Assembly: GCF_002572525.1 (NCBI RefSeq) | Contig: NZ_PDBS01000001.1 | Location: 124,001-188,000, forward strand | Source: Natrinema sp. CBA1119 | GTDB lineage: Archaea; Halobacteriota; Halobacteria; Halobacteriales; Natrialbaceae | Reading direction: 5' to 3' | DNA length: 64,000 bases | Shown here: in pieces, positions 51,236 to 59,576 of the stretch | How positions within the stretch are numbered: position 1 is the stretch's first letter | How the letters are laid out: the number at the start of each line of letters is the position of its first letter | Notes under the pieces: generated by a model | Databases searched by the model: none | What the model saw: only the letters and a program-made list of their open reading frames with translations | What the model was told of the DNA's origin: nothing | Made by a program: the position numbers and the translations under genes

Positions 51236-52159
51236 TCACGACCCTCCGTTCTCGCGTTCGGTTTCGATTTCGCGCGCCGCTTCGACGATCAGGTCGTCGT
51301 CGATGTGCTCGAGCAGTCGTTCGTGTCCGCGTTCGATCCGTCGTTCGATGTCGTCGTCGGCGAGATACGTCTCGAGCCTGCGGTCGATTTCCCGCTCGCG
51401 GATCTCGGCGAGGCGATCCGCCTCGAGGTCGTGATCGGCGGGCACTCGGTCGTCGAAGTACTCCCGCCACCGATCCCGGTCGCGCCATTCGCCGTCCAGT
51501 TCCGCCTCTCGTCGCATCCAGTCGTAGTAGTTCGCCACGGCGTCGGGGTACCCCGCTTCCCGTCGAACGTCCTCGACGACGGTGATCCCGACTCGCGTAC
51601 CGCGTCCGGCGGCCATGCTCGCCTGATAGCCGGTCTCGCCGTACGGCGACGCGACGAAGAGTCCCTCGACCGGCGTCGTCCCGTCGCTCTCGGCGTACCC
51701 CTTGTCGAAGTGCTCGTGTTCCTCGCCGTCGTGTTCGTGCGTCTCGAACATCGCCGTCTCGTCGTCGAGACCGCGCATGTACTCGCCGTCGTAGCGCGTG
51801 GCCGCGATCACTCGACGAGCCGTGACCGGGTCCCCCTCTTGCGGGCTGACGACGAAGCCCTCGCCGTCGACGCGCTCGAGCGATTCGACGAGGTCGGGAA
51901 CGATCTCACAGCCCGCCTCCTCGGCGTGGTCGTGCAACAGCCCGTACAGCGTCTCGATGTCGATCCCCGCGGGGAAGCCGAGGTAGTTCTCGAGGTAGGC
52001 ACATCGCTGAATCGAGGACCGCCCGCGGTCGAAGATCATCGTATCCAGCCCGTACCGCGCGGTAAAGACGCCCGCTGCACAGCCCGCGGGACCGCCACCA
52101 ACGACGACGACATCGTGATCGAACGGTGTCTCCGATCGAGCGGTATCGATTTCACTCAT
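51236..52159 (-). CDS. FAD-dependent pyridine-nucleotide oxidoreductase
   Basis: 307 residues from ATG 52159. The FAD Rossmann motif VVVVGGGPAGCAAGVFTARY is at about 15-34, and a later FVASPYGETGYQASMAAGRG matches the second FAD contact. It resembles thioredoxin reductase but has CAYLENYLGFP where a CxxC would be, so it lacks the redox disulfide. Its place beside siderophore-transport genes makes ferric-siderophore reduction a fair hypothesis. The last 90 residues are charged and helical. Confidence 0.8.
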   Translation of the reverse strand: MSEIDTARSETPFDHDVVVVGGGPAGCAAGVFTARYGLDTMIFDRGRSSIQRCAYLENYLGFPAGIDIETLYGLLHDHAEEAGCEIVPDLVESLERVDGEGFVVSPQEGDPVTARRVIAATRYDGEYMRGLDDETAMFETHEHDGEEHEHFDKGYAESDGTTPVEGLFVASPYGETGYQASMAAGRGTRVGITVVEDVRREAGYPDAVANYYDWMRREAELDGEWRDRDRWREYFDDRVPADHDLEADRLAEIREREIDRRLETYLADDDIERRIERGHERLLEHIDDDLIVEAAREIETERENGGS

Positions 52160-52340
52160 TTTTGGACCTGCTATCCGTAACCTGCTGGTGGTCGAAGCGC
52201 TGTTCGTCTCCGCGAACGTCGAGAGCGACGTCACAGTCCCCTGAAAGGCTCGTGTCGCACACACGAGTAGCGCTACTCGAGACGGAGTTCCCGCGTCTTC
52301 CGTACGTCGTGTCGGTAGTGGCGTGAATCATCGGTCGTCG

Positions 52341-52514
52341 TTACCGTCTGACCGTCACTGGCTGGTCGGCGGCGATGAACGGCTCACCGTCCCCGTCGGC
52401 GAACGCCAGCCCGCCACACTCGCTGCGCCGGACTCGCCACGACGGAAGGACGGGGATGTCGTAGTCTGACGGGTCACGGAAGGCACCCGCGATCGCCCAC
52501 TCTCGAGCACGCAT
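52341..52514 (-). CDS. 57-residue protein downstream of siderophore-binding gene
   Basis: 58 codons read by hand, MRAREWAIAGAFRDPSDYDI then LPSWRVRRSECGGLAFADGD and a short VTVRR end. The ATG directly follows the TGA of the binding-protein gene, so it is co-translated. It is compact and soluble with no metal motif beyond one Cys. The function is unknown. Operon position argues for a role in siderophore handling. Confidence 0.65.
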   Translation of the reverse strand: MRAREWAIAGAFRDPSDYDIPVLPSWRVRRSECGGLAFADGDGEPFIAADQPVTVRR

Positions 52515-53699
52515 TCAGTGGTCCCCCGCGATGATGTCCGCGACCGCCTGCCGGTCGAATAGCTGTTCGTCCTCCGGAATTTCGGGGTACGGACCCTCGG
52601 CGTAGGTCGGCCACTCCCCGAATCTCTCGGGATAGAGCTGTTTGGCGGTCATCTCGAGCTGGAACAGGTTCAGGATCGGCCCTTGGTAGCGCGCCCCCTG
52701 CGCGTAGACGCGATCGTTTTGGACCGCAGAGAGTTCCCGTCCGACGGCGTGGTTCCCCAGTCCCTCCCGTATCTGCAACATATCCGTTTGCGGACTCATA
52801 CCGCCCAGCGCGAAGAGGACATCGGGATCCGCCTCGAGCAGCCCTTCCATGTCGATCGTGTTGTTGGCGGAGATATCGTCGCCTAAGGCACCGATCGGAC
52901 CGAGCGGGCGCATGTGCGCGGTCAGAAATCCGGGCGATTTCAGCGCGTAAACGTATATACTCTCGATGTCGCTCATCCCCGCCAGGACCGCGGTCGGGCG
53001 CTCCCCTTCCGGCGGGAGGTTTTCCTCGATCGTTGCCAGCAGATCCGTGTGAATCGTCTCGAGTGCGTCGTAGCGCGATTCTTCGCGGAACACCGCTGCG
53101 ACCTTCTCGAACAGCTCCCAGAGCGTGTAATACTCGTAGCGGTCGACCCACTCGGTCGGCGGTTCATTGTGTCTATCGCTGAACGTGTTCCCGAACCACG
53201 GGGAAACGGTCTCGCCGATCTCCTCGATATCCGCCACGTCCCAGCTATCGAGGGCGTTCACGCTCGCCGGGTCGGCGAGGTGGATATCGCTGTCGAGATC
53301 GTAGAGCATCTCCTCGCCCGGATCCCAGGAGGAATACAATCCCGACCAGTCCAACGTGACGCCCGGCAGTCGTTCGATAAACTGGTTCCAGAGCCCGTCG
53401 TAGTAGTCGGAAGCGTGCATCGCGTTGACGTCGTTCCCGCGTCCGAGGGCGAACGCCATGCCTGCGTGGTGGGTCAGCCGCGTGAAGATGCTCTCCGGCG
53501 GCGAGTCGAACGAAACCTCGCCCATCGGGGCCATCGTCACCGAGTACGAGCCGTCCGACTCGTCGGACGAACCCGGTTCGCTCTGGCCGGCGAGGTCCGA
53601 ACAGCCCGCGAGCAGTCCGCCACCGACGACCGTTCCGCCGTACTTCATGTAGTCTCGCCGCGTCGGTGCTCCAGTCGCTCCGTCGGTAGTGTCGTTCAT
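52515..53699 (-). CDS. Siderophore-type ABC substrate-binding lipoprotein 1
   Basis: 394 residues. The TAT lipoprotein signal is TRRDYMKYGGTVVGGGLLAG before Cys34. The mature part is a class-III periplasmic-binding fold with a long connecting helix: SVTMAPMGEVSFDSPPE at the start, VLAGMSDIESIYVYAL in the second lobe, and ELSAVQNDRVYAQGARYQGP. It should bind a ferric siderophore or heme-like ligand outside the cell. Its ATG overlaps the stop of the upstream homologue by four bases. Confidence 0.9.
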   Translation of the reverse strand: MNDTTDGATGAPTRRDYMKYGGTVVGGGLLAGCSDLAGQSEPGSSDESDGSYSVTMAPMGEVSFDSPPESIFTRLTHHAGMAFALGRGNDVNAMHASDYYDGLWNQFIERLPGVTLDWSGLYSSWDPGEEMLYDLDSDIHLADPASVNALDSWDVADIEEIGETVSPWFGNTFSDRHNEPPTEWVDRYEYYTLWELFEKVAAVFREESRYDALETIHTDLLATIEENLPPEGERPTAVLAGMSDIESIYVYALKSPGFLTAHMRPLGPIGALGDDISANNTIDMEGLLEADPDVLFALGGMSPQTDMLQIREGLGNHAVGRELSAVQNDRVYAQGARYQGPILNLFQLEMTAKQLYPERFGEWPTYAEGPYPEIPEDEQLFDRQAVADIIAGDH

Positions 53700-54862
53700 C
53701 GGTCGAACTCCCCGTTGATGATGTCCGCGACTTCCTGCCGATCGAATAGTTGGTCGTCGCCGGTCACGTCCCCGAACTCATCGGGGAACAGCTGCTTCGC
53801 CGCTCGCTCGGTCAGGAAGAAGTTGTGAACGGGTCCCTGATTGAGGTAGCCGCCGCGATACACTCGCCCGTTCTGGACTGCGGTGAGCTCGCTCCCGACG
53901 GGATGGCTTTGCATGTAGTCGAGAACGGTGTCACGGAATTCCGCGGCGGATTTGCGCTCGTGGCCACGGACGAGAATCACGTCGGGGTCGATCTCGAGGA
54001 GGTTCTCGTAGTCGAGTTCGCCGCGGTTCGTGGTACTGAGGTTGTCGACGTCCGTCCCCGCCAGCGCGTCGTTGATGCCGAGGTCACGCCACTGTTTCTT
54101 GCTCGTCCCCGCGTCGTCGAGTCGATACGGCGAGAACGTCTCCGGTTCTTCCGTCCCCTCGAACGTGAGGAAGACTTCCGGTCGGTCATCGCTCGGCGGG
54201 AGTCGCTCCTGTATCGACGCGATGAACTCGGTGTGGAGTTCGCTGAACGCCTCGTAGCGTTCCCGCTGCTGGAACACCTCGGCCATTTTTTCGAAGGCCT
54301 CGTACAGCGTGTAGTAGCGATAGTCGTGCCACTCGTCGGATCGTCGGAAGATCAGGTTTCCGACGAACGGCGCGACCGTCGACGCGATTTCCTCAACGTC
54401 CCCCTCGTTCCAGTCGAACCAGTTGATGAGCATCTGGGGGTCGTACAGGTGAACATCGCTCTCGAGCGCGTAGAACTCCTCTTTGGTTCGGACCTCCGGA
54501 TACCGCTCGATGACGTCTCGATCGACCGTCACACCGGGCAGTTCGTCGTAAACATAGGTGTAGTAGCGATCCGCGCCGCCAACGCCAGTCAACCCGTCGG
54601 CCTGTCCCAGTGCGACGGCCATATCGGCGTAGCCGCCGTCGTACGCGGCCCATCGCTCGGGGACCTGGTCGAACGAGACCGTCCCCATCGGCTCCATCGA
54701 CACCGAGTACGATTCGGTCCCGGTCGTCTCGGTTCCCGCGTCCCCCTCCTGTCCGACCAGATCCGAACAGCCAGCGAGGGTAGCGCCGGTTGCAAGCGCT
54801 CCACCGTACTTCAGCGCGTCTCTGCGTGTCGGTACTTCGCGCATCGTCTCTTCCCCTTCCAT
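53696..54862 (-). CDS. Siderophore-type ABC substrate-binding lipoprotein 2
   Basis: 388 residues from ATG 54862; ATG 54844 (MREVPTRRDALKYGG) is an alternative with a more typical TAT start. The lipobox LAGC is followed by an acidic linker, then SYSVSMEPMGTVSFDQVPER, a binding-protein core and NGRVYRGGYLNQGPVHNFFL. It is homologous to the next gene over the whole length, a tandem duplication that has diverged, perhaps for different siderophores. Two iron boxes lie just upstream. Confidence 0.9.
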   Translation of the reverse strand: MEGEETMREVPTRRDALKYGGALATGATLAGCSDLVGQEGDAGTETTGTESYSVSMEPMGTVSFDQVPERWAAYDGGYADMAVALGQADGLTGVGGADRYYTYVYDELPGVTVDRDVIERYPEVRTKEEFYALESDVHLYDPQMLINWFDWNEGDVEEIASTVAPFVGNLIFRRSDEWHDYRYYTLYEAFEKMAEVFQQRERYEAFSELHTEFIASIQERLPPSDDRPEVFLTFEGTEEPETFSPYRLDDAGTSKKQWRDLGINDALAGTDVDNLSTTNRGELDYENLLEIDPDVILVRGHERKSAAEFRDTVLDYMQSHPVGSELTAVQNGRVYRGGYLNQGPVHNFFLTERAAKQLFPDEFGDVTGDDQLFDRQEVADIINGEFDR

Positions 54863-54866
54863 GTTT

Positions 54867-54881
54867 TTAGGCTAACCTAAA
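54867..54881 (-). promoter_or_regulatory. Iron box, proximal, before binding-protein operon
   Basis: TTAGGCTAACCTAAA, a perfect 5+5 inverted repeat five bases before the ATG at 54862 and overlapping the predicted transcription start. A TTTTAATG TATA-like box lies at 54883-54890. Together with the site 36 bases further upstream it forms a double operator. Confidence 0.8.
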
Positions 54882-54902
54882 ACATTAAAACTCCATCGAT
54901 TG

Positions 54903-54917
54903 TTAGGCGGACCTAAA
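54903..54917 (-). promoter_or_regulatory. Iron box, distal, before binding-protein operon
   Basis: TTAGGCGGACCTAAA lies 36 bases upstream (start to start) of the proximal box. The same double arrangement, 35 bases apart, occurs at 56471/56506. The pair brackets the TATA box, so a repressor bound at both could block it cooperatively. Confidence 0.78.
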
Positions 54918-54929
54918 AACTTCCGTCGG

Positions 54930-55095
54930 TCATCGATCGTGCTGTGAGCGTCCCGTCCGAGGTGTGTTTCGGACAGCTCATCTATTTCGCCGGCTTGCAC
55001 GCCCCACAGAGTAGCGCACAGACCGTTCGCTGCGAGCAACTTGTCGTGAGTACCACGCTCGACGACTCGTCCGTCGCCCGTCCATACCGGCGCGT
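54930..55095 (-). pseudogene. C-terminal remnant of an ABC exporter ATPase
   Basis: The minus-strand frame reads GDGRVVERGTHDKLLAANGL then ATLWGVQAGEIDEL and a short tail. This is the standard final segment of ABC exporter-type ATPases (after the H-loop: GRVVERGTHDELL...LWxxQ). Only about 50 codons remain, directly after the permease stop and before the distal iron box. The rest of the gene is absent. It suggests that an exporter-type ATPase/permease gene once lay between permease and binding proteins. Confidence 0.6.
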
Positions 55096-55100
55096 CCCAT

Positions 55101-56231
55101 TCAGATCTCACCCATGCTCTCTTGCTTTCGCATCAGATAAAGGAAGTACGGGCCGCCGATGAGTCCGGTGACGATGCCGACGGGAATTTGCGTGGGACTC
55201 AACGCGAGTCGCGCGCCCACGTCGGCGGCGACCATCAACGCCGGACCGACGAACAGGCAGCCGATGACCAGTTTCTTCGAGTCGCTCCCGACCAGGTTTC
55301 GAACCATGTGCGGGACGATGAGGCCGACGAATCCGACGATGCCGGCGACGGCGATGCTCGCCGCCGCCGCGAGGACCGCGACCCCCGAGAGAGCGAACCG
55401 CACTTTCTCGATCGACATCCCCAACGACTTCGCCGTCTGCTCGCCCAGCAAGAGGACGTTCATCTGTCGCGAGCCGGCGATAGAGAGGAGAACAACCACT
55501 ATTGTCCACGGGAGCACGAGTCGGACTTGTTCCCAGTCGGTCCCGGTAAGCGACCCAGTGGTCCAGGCGATGGCCGACTGGACGACGCCGATATCGTCCG
55601 CGAAGAAAAAGAGCGCCGTCTGCAACGAGCCGAAGACCGTTCCGACGATCACGCCGGCGAGCACCAGTCGGACCGGCGAGGTGCCGTTCTTCCAGGCAAT
55701 GACGTAGACGATGAGAAACGCACCGGCCCCACCGAAGGCCGCGATCAGCGGAAGGAACGCCGTCAAACTCCCGAACACGACGAGGGTCAGCAAGATCATG
55801 AGCCCCGCCCCGGAGGAGACGCCGAGGATGAACGGGCTCGCGAGTTCGTTCCGGGTCACCGCCTGAAAGATGGCTCCCGAGACGGCGAGGTTCATCCCGA
55901 CGAGGACCGCGACGAACACCCGCGGGAGGCGGATGTTCCAAACGATGAGGCTTTCGGTGCTCATCTCGGGCATCGCCTCGCCGAGCAAGAACGCGTCCCA
56001 GGCCTGCGGATTGAACACCACGTTCGGGTTGAAGAGTGCGAGCCACGCCTCCATGTGCGTCATCGAGTACGCACCGTAGCTCACCTGTATCAGTCCGCCG
56101 ACGAACACGATGGCAAGGCTGCTGAGTACCACTGTGGCGAGTTTCGGATCGAGGAGCCACCCGAACCGCGTCTCGTTTCGTCGCGACATCGCGGGCTCTC
56201 CCGTCGCGACGCGTGACTTCCTCCCGCTCAT
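55101..56231 (-). CDS. FecCD/BtuC-family siderophore ABC permease
   Basis: 376 residues with nine or ten helices. Family features: LPRVFVAVLVGMNLAVSGAI, ASPFILGVSSGAGLM, LVLAGVIVGTVFGSLQTAL, GIVGFVGLIVPHMVRNLVGS (the coupling region) and a closing PVGIVTGLIGGPYFLYLM. It forms the membrane pore for ferric siderophores delivered by the two binding proteins. The gene's ATG overlaps the stop of a small upstream frame by four bases. No matching ATPase gene (FecE) is present in this window. Confidence 0.92.
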   Translation of the reverse strand: MSGRKSRVATGEPAMSRRNETRFGWLLDPKLATVVLSSLAIVFVGGLIQVSYGAYSMTHMEAWLALFNPNVVFNPQAWDAFLLGEAMPEMSTESLIVWNIRLPRVFVAVLVGMNLAVSGAIFQAVTRNELASPFILGVSSGAGLMILLTLVVFGSLTAFLPLIAAFGGAGAFLIVYVIAWKNGTSPVRLVLAGVIVGTVFGSLQTALFFFADDIGVVQSAIAWTTGSLTGTDWEQVRLVLPWTIVVVLLSIAGSRQMNVLLLGEQTAKSLGMSIEKVRFALSGVAVLAAAASIAVAGIVGFVGLIVPHMVRNLVGSDSKKLVIGCLFVGPALMVAADVGARLALSPTQIPVGIVTGLIGGPYFLYLMRKQESMGEI

Positions 56232-56464
56232 CGTCGGCGCACACCGGTTGGTTCGATCGGGGTGGTATGCGAGGAACGGCCCGTCGTTCCGTCGAGTGAT
56301 TCGCCACCGATACCGGACAGCGACAACTGTCCGGGAACCGACACGCTACTGATACCGAATACCGTCGACTGTCCCGGAACCGGCACGCCGCCGATGGCCG
56401 TCCCACCGTCCGTCACGCGTTCTCGTCGAGTCGGTACATCGATCTCCCCCGATTCGCCGGTCAT
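56228..56464 (-). pseudogene. Remnant N-terminus of a third siderophore-binding protein
   Basis: A 78-codon frame beginning MTGESGEIDVPTRRERVTDG, then GTAIGG. This lines up with the TAT starts PTRRDYMKYGG and PTRRDALKYGG of the two binding lipoproteins, but the lipobox is lost. The rest is a short internal repeat (VPGQSTVFGISS/VPGQLSLSGIGG). It sits under a complete double iron-box promoter and its stop overlaps the permease ATG. It may survive only as a leader frame for permease translation, or encode a short peptide. Confidence 0.55.
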
Positions 56465-56470
56465 ACTGGT

Positions 56471-56485
56471 TTAGGCCAGCCTAAA
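56471..56485 (-). promoter_or_regulatory. Iron box, proximal, before permease operon
   Basis: TTAGGCCAGCCTAAA overlaps the TATA-like TTTATATTTTAGG on the minus strand, seven bases before the ATG at 56464. Binding here would directly block the TATA-binding protein. Confidence 0.8.
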
Positions 56486-56505
56486 ATATAAAGGCGTTCC
56501 GGTTT

Positions 56506-56519
56506 TTAGGCTGGCCTAA
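56506..56519 (-). promoter_or_regulatory. Iron box, distal, before permease operon
   Basis: TTAGGCTGGCCTAA starts 35 bases upstream of the proximal box, repeating the spacing seen at 54867/54903. It lies 14 bases after the stop of the HEAT-repeat gene on the same strand. Confidence 0.75.
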
Positions 56520-56532
56520 TTAACGCGCCGCG

Positions 56533-57531
56533 TCAGCGGGGGCCACCGCACTGCGGACAGATCGGCGGCCCCGGTTCGGGAAGCGAGAGCCCGCAGTAGG
56601 GACACTCGTCGCCGTCGGGAGCGGTGATCTCATCGACGATTTCGTCGGTTCGGTCACGGAGCCCCGGTATCGTCCCGATTTTCTCGAGAGTGGTATCTCC
56701 CGGCCCGTCGTCCTCATCGGTCGCATAGCGGACTCGATCGACGAGGAACGCCGCGGCATCGTCGTCCGCGGCCGAACGCACGTCGGGTATCGCCACGTCC
56801 GAATCTGACCGAGCCAGCAGGCCCAGCGCCTCGACCGCCCGTCCCCGGACGTAGGGACTCTCGTCGTCCAACCGGTCGCACAGTGGGGCGGTGCTCTCGG
56901 ACAACGCGTCCGGATACGCACAGCCGACCGCGACCAGCGCGGTACAGAGGTGATAGCGAACGAGTTCGTTCGAATTGGTGAGATGGCTGGCCAGCTCCGA
57001 CACGTGATGTCGGAGTCGCTCCTGGTCGCCCAGCGCCACGTACTCGAGCGCTTTCGCCAGCTTCTCTCTCACCTCGGGCTCGTCGAACGACAGTCCGATT
57101 CGCAGGTCGGCCACGACCTCGGGTGAAGCGACCGCCTCCGGGTGATCCCGCGCGACGTAGCCGAGCACCTCCGCCGAACGAGCGCGCACGTAGTAGAACT
57201 CGTCGTCGTCGGCCAACCGGGCAGCGAGGGGCGAGACGACCGACTCGACCGCGTCCGGTTCGGCCTCGGCGACGGCGACGAACAGCTTCGCGGTCGTCAG
57301 CCGACTCGAGCGCTCCTCGTCAGTGAGAAAAAGCGACAGCGTCGTCAGGACGGGCTCGAGCGAAGCCGGTTGTTGTTCGGCGAACTGCCGGAGGGTGCGA
57401 AGCGTCGTCTTCCGCGCTTTCGTCTCGCGCTCCGCGAGCCGTTCGGCCCAGGTCACGAGCCGCTCTCGCGGTTCCGCCTCGAAGCGCGCCTCGAGTTGAT
57501 CGATCGACGGCGGCTGTCTCGAATCGTCCAT
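56533..57531 (-). CDS. HEAT-repeat protein with C-terminal zinc ribbon
   Basis: 332 residues from ATG 57531; the longer frame is rejected because a TATA-like CTTTATACC lies at 57573-57581, about 45 bases upstream. About six helical HEAT-type repeats span residues 20-265 (SSRLTTAKLFVAVAEAEPDA; YYVRARSAEVLGYVARDHPE; ELVRYHLCTALVAVGCAYPD; YVRGRAVEALGLLARSDSD). The end is a zinc ribbon, CPYCGLSLPEPGPPICPQCG. It looks like a protein-interaction scaffold; partners are unknown. Confidence 0.85.
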   Translation of the reverse strand: MDDSRQPPSIDQLEARFEAEPRERLVTWAERLAERETKARKTTLRTLRQFAEQQPASLEPVLTTLSLFLTDEERSSRLTTAKLFVAVAEAEPDAVESVVSPLAARLADDDEFYYVRARSAEVLGYVARDHPEAVASPEVVADLRIGLSFDEPEVREKLAKALEYVALGDQERLRHHVSELASHLTNSNELVRYHLCTALVAVGCAYPDALSESTAPLCDRLDDESPYVRGRAVEALGLLARSDSDVAIPDVRSAADDDAAAFLVDRVRYATDEDDGPGDTTLEKIGTIPGLRDRTDEIVDEITAPDGDECPYCGLSLPEPGPPICPQCGGPR

Positions 57532-57835
57532 AGGTACCTCGAAACGTATCGGTAAATTCCAGTGTACTGGGGTATAAAGCTCGCCATCGAAGCCGGACGT
57601 CTGCGCTCCCACGGCGATCGGCAGCGGACTGGAATCGAAGACGGGACGGGCGAAGGGAGCCCCCGCGACGACGAACGTCGCGTGATCTCGAATTCGAGTG
57701 CCACCGAACGAGGTCACGCGGGAAGACGCCGCGTCACGGAGCCGATCCCAACTGGAGTCGGCGCACTCCGGACCCGCCGCGGTCCGCCGGCCGAACAACG
57801 TTAGAACTTTACTCGCGCTCGCGCTTCCAAGCGGT
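57532..57835. other. Divergent promoter region
   Basis: These 304 bases separate the HEAT-repeat gene (minus) from the Lrp gene (plus). TATA-like CTTTATACC (minus) and GAACTTTACTC near 57804 (plus, 27-30 bases before the Lrp ATG) serve the two sides. An open frame on the plus strand is not supported by composition. Nothing else is seen. Confidence 0.5.
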
Positions 57836-58321
57836 ATGAGCGAACGCGAGGTGCTCGAGTTGCTTCGTGAGAACGCGCGCTACTCCACGGCGGATATCGC
57901 GCGAATGACCGACCTCGAGGAGAACGAGGTCGAGGCAGCCATCGAGGAGCTCGAGGCAGCGGGCCTCGTCCGGGGCTACCAGGCGGTCGTCGACTGGGAC
58001 AAACTGGAAGACGAGCGGGTCCGCGCGGAAGTCGAGTTGAACGTCACGCTCGACCGCGAGACGGGATACGACGACATTGCGGAGCGCCTCGCACGATTCC
58101 CCGAGGTCAAAGCCCTGCGGCTGATCAGCGGCGACTACGACTTCGATATGGAAGTCGAGGGCGACTCGATCCGCGAGGTCTCGCAGTTCATCAGCGAAAA
58201 GGTCGCCCCGGTCCCCGAGATAACCCAGACAGTCACCCACTACGTGATGACATCCTACAAGGAGAACGGGATCGAACTCGGCGACGGAGAGGGCGACGAC
58301 CGCCTCTCCTTTTCACCCTGA
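57836..58321 (+). CDS. Lrp/AsnC-family transcriptional regulator
   Basis: 161 residues from ATG 57836. The N-terminal winged helix (REVLELLRENARYSTADIAR; EENEVEAAIEELEAAGLVRG) precedes a RAM ligand-binding domain (RVRAEVELNVTLDRETGYDD; EVKALRLISGDYDFDMEVEG). Its stop is two bases before the aminotransferase ATG, so the two are co-transcribed and it probably senses an amino acid related to that enzyme. It has a leaderless start. Confidence 0.92.
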   Translation: MSEREVLELLRENARYSTADIARMTDLEENEVEAAIEELEAAGLVRGYQAVVDWDKLEDERVRAEVELNVTLDRETGYDDIAERLARFPEVKALRLISGDYDFDMEVEGDSIREVSQFISEKVAPVPEITQTVTHYVMTSYKENGIELGDGEGDDRLSFSP

Positions 58322-58323
58322 TC

Positions 58324-59481
58324 ATGACGTTCGAACTGTCAGACCGGGTGCAGACGGTCCCGCCATCGGGCATTCGGCGCTTCTTCGAGATCGCTGAGGA
58401 ACGCGACGAGGTCATCTCACTTGGTGTCGGCGAACCCGACTTCGCGGCGCCGTGGGCGGCCCGTGACGCCGCGATCACGTCTCTCGAGCAGGGAAAGACC
58501 TCCTATACGGCCAACCGCGGCAAGCGCGAACTCCGCGACGCGATCGCGGACTACGTCGCCGACCGCTTCGAGCTGGGGTACGATCCCGACGAAGAGATCA
58601 TCGTCACCGCCGGCGCGAGCGAGGCGGTTGATCTTGCCTTCCGGGCGTTCGTCAATCCCGGCGACACGGTCGCGATCGCCCAGCCGTCGTACATTTCGTA
58701 TGAACCCGGCGTCATCTTCGCCGGCGGCGAGGTGCTTCCCGTCCCGACGAGGGAGGAAGACGATTTCCGGCTAACGGTCGAGGGCCTCGAGCGAGCCGGC
58801 GCGGCCGACGCGGACATGCTGGTCCTCTGTTACCCGAACAACCCGACGGGCGCGATCATGCCCGCCGAGGACCTCGAGCCGATCGCCGACTTCGCCCGCG
58901 AAAACGATCTGACGGTCCTCTCCGACGAGATTTACGCCGAGTTGACCTACGACGGCGAGCACACCTCGATCGCGAGTTTCGAGGGAATGCGCGAGCGAAC
59001 CATCGTCTTCAACGGCTTCTCGAAAGCCCACGCGATGACCGGGCTCCGATTGGGGTACGCGCTCGGTCCGGCCGACGCCATCGGCGCGATGAACAAGATC
59101 CACCAGTACACGATGCTCTCGGCCCCGACGACGGCCCAATACGCCGCGATCGAGGCCCTGGACTCCTGTGCGAACGACGTCAGGGAGATGGTCGACCAGT
59201 ACGACCGCCGGCGGCAGTTCGTCCTCTCGCGCTTTCGCGAGATCGGGATGGACGTCTTCGAGGCCAAGGGGGCGTTCTACTGCTTCCCCGAGGTTCCCGA
59301 GGGGTTCACCGCGGAGGAGTTCGCCGAGGCCGTCCTGCGCGAACAGGGCGTCGCCGTCGTCCCCGGCGATGTCTTCGGCGGGAGCGGTGAGGGCCACCTT
59401 CGGGTCTCCTACGCGACCGGGCTCGAGGATCTCCGACGGGCACTCAACCGGATCGAAGCGTTCGTCGACGAACACGCCTGA
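58324..59481 (+). CDS. Class I/II PLP-dependent aminotransferase
   Basis: 385 residues. Fold-type I features: SLGVGEPDFAAPWAARDAAI, the phosphate loop TAGASEAVDLAFRAF, PNNPTGAIMPAEDLEP, LSDEIYAELTYDGEH (Asp/Tyr for PLP), and the catalytic Lys in FNGFSKAHAMTGLRLGY. It transfers amino groups between amino acids and 2-oxo acids; aspartate or aromatic substrates are likely. It is coupled to the upstream Lrp regulator. Confidence 0.93.
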   Translation: MTFELSDRVQTVPPSGIRRFFEIAEERDEVISLGVGEPDFAAPWAARDAAITSLEQGKTSYTANRGKRELRDAIADYVADRFELGYDPDEEIIVTAGASEAVDLAFRAFVNPGDTVAIAQPSYISYEPGVIFAGGEVLPVPTREEDDFRLTVEGLERAGAADADMLVLCYPNNPTGAIMPAEDLEPIADFARENDLTVLSDEIYAELTYDGEHTSIASFEGMRERTIVFNGFSKAHAMTGLRLGYALGPADAIGAMNKIHQYTMLSAPTTAQYAAIEALDSCANDVREMVDQYDRRRQFVLSRFREIGMDVFEAKGAFYCFPEVPEGFTAEEFAEAVLREQGVAVVPGDVFGGSGEGHLRVSYATGLEDLRRALNRIEAFVDEHA

Positions 59482-59576
59482 GTCGAGGTAGGGGCGGCTC
59501 GAGGGATGGCCTCGAGCGCTGGATCGGTTTGAATCGAGTTGCTGACTTCTCACAGTACGTCTGCTCAAGAGAGTCC

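Noticed and set aside
51236-52159. Thioredoxin reductase
   Set aside because: The fold fits, but the redox CxxC is missing (CAYLENYLGF in its place), so only a general FAD oxidoreductase call is made.
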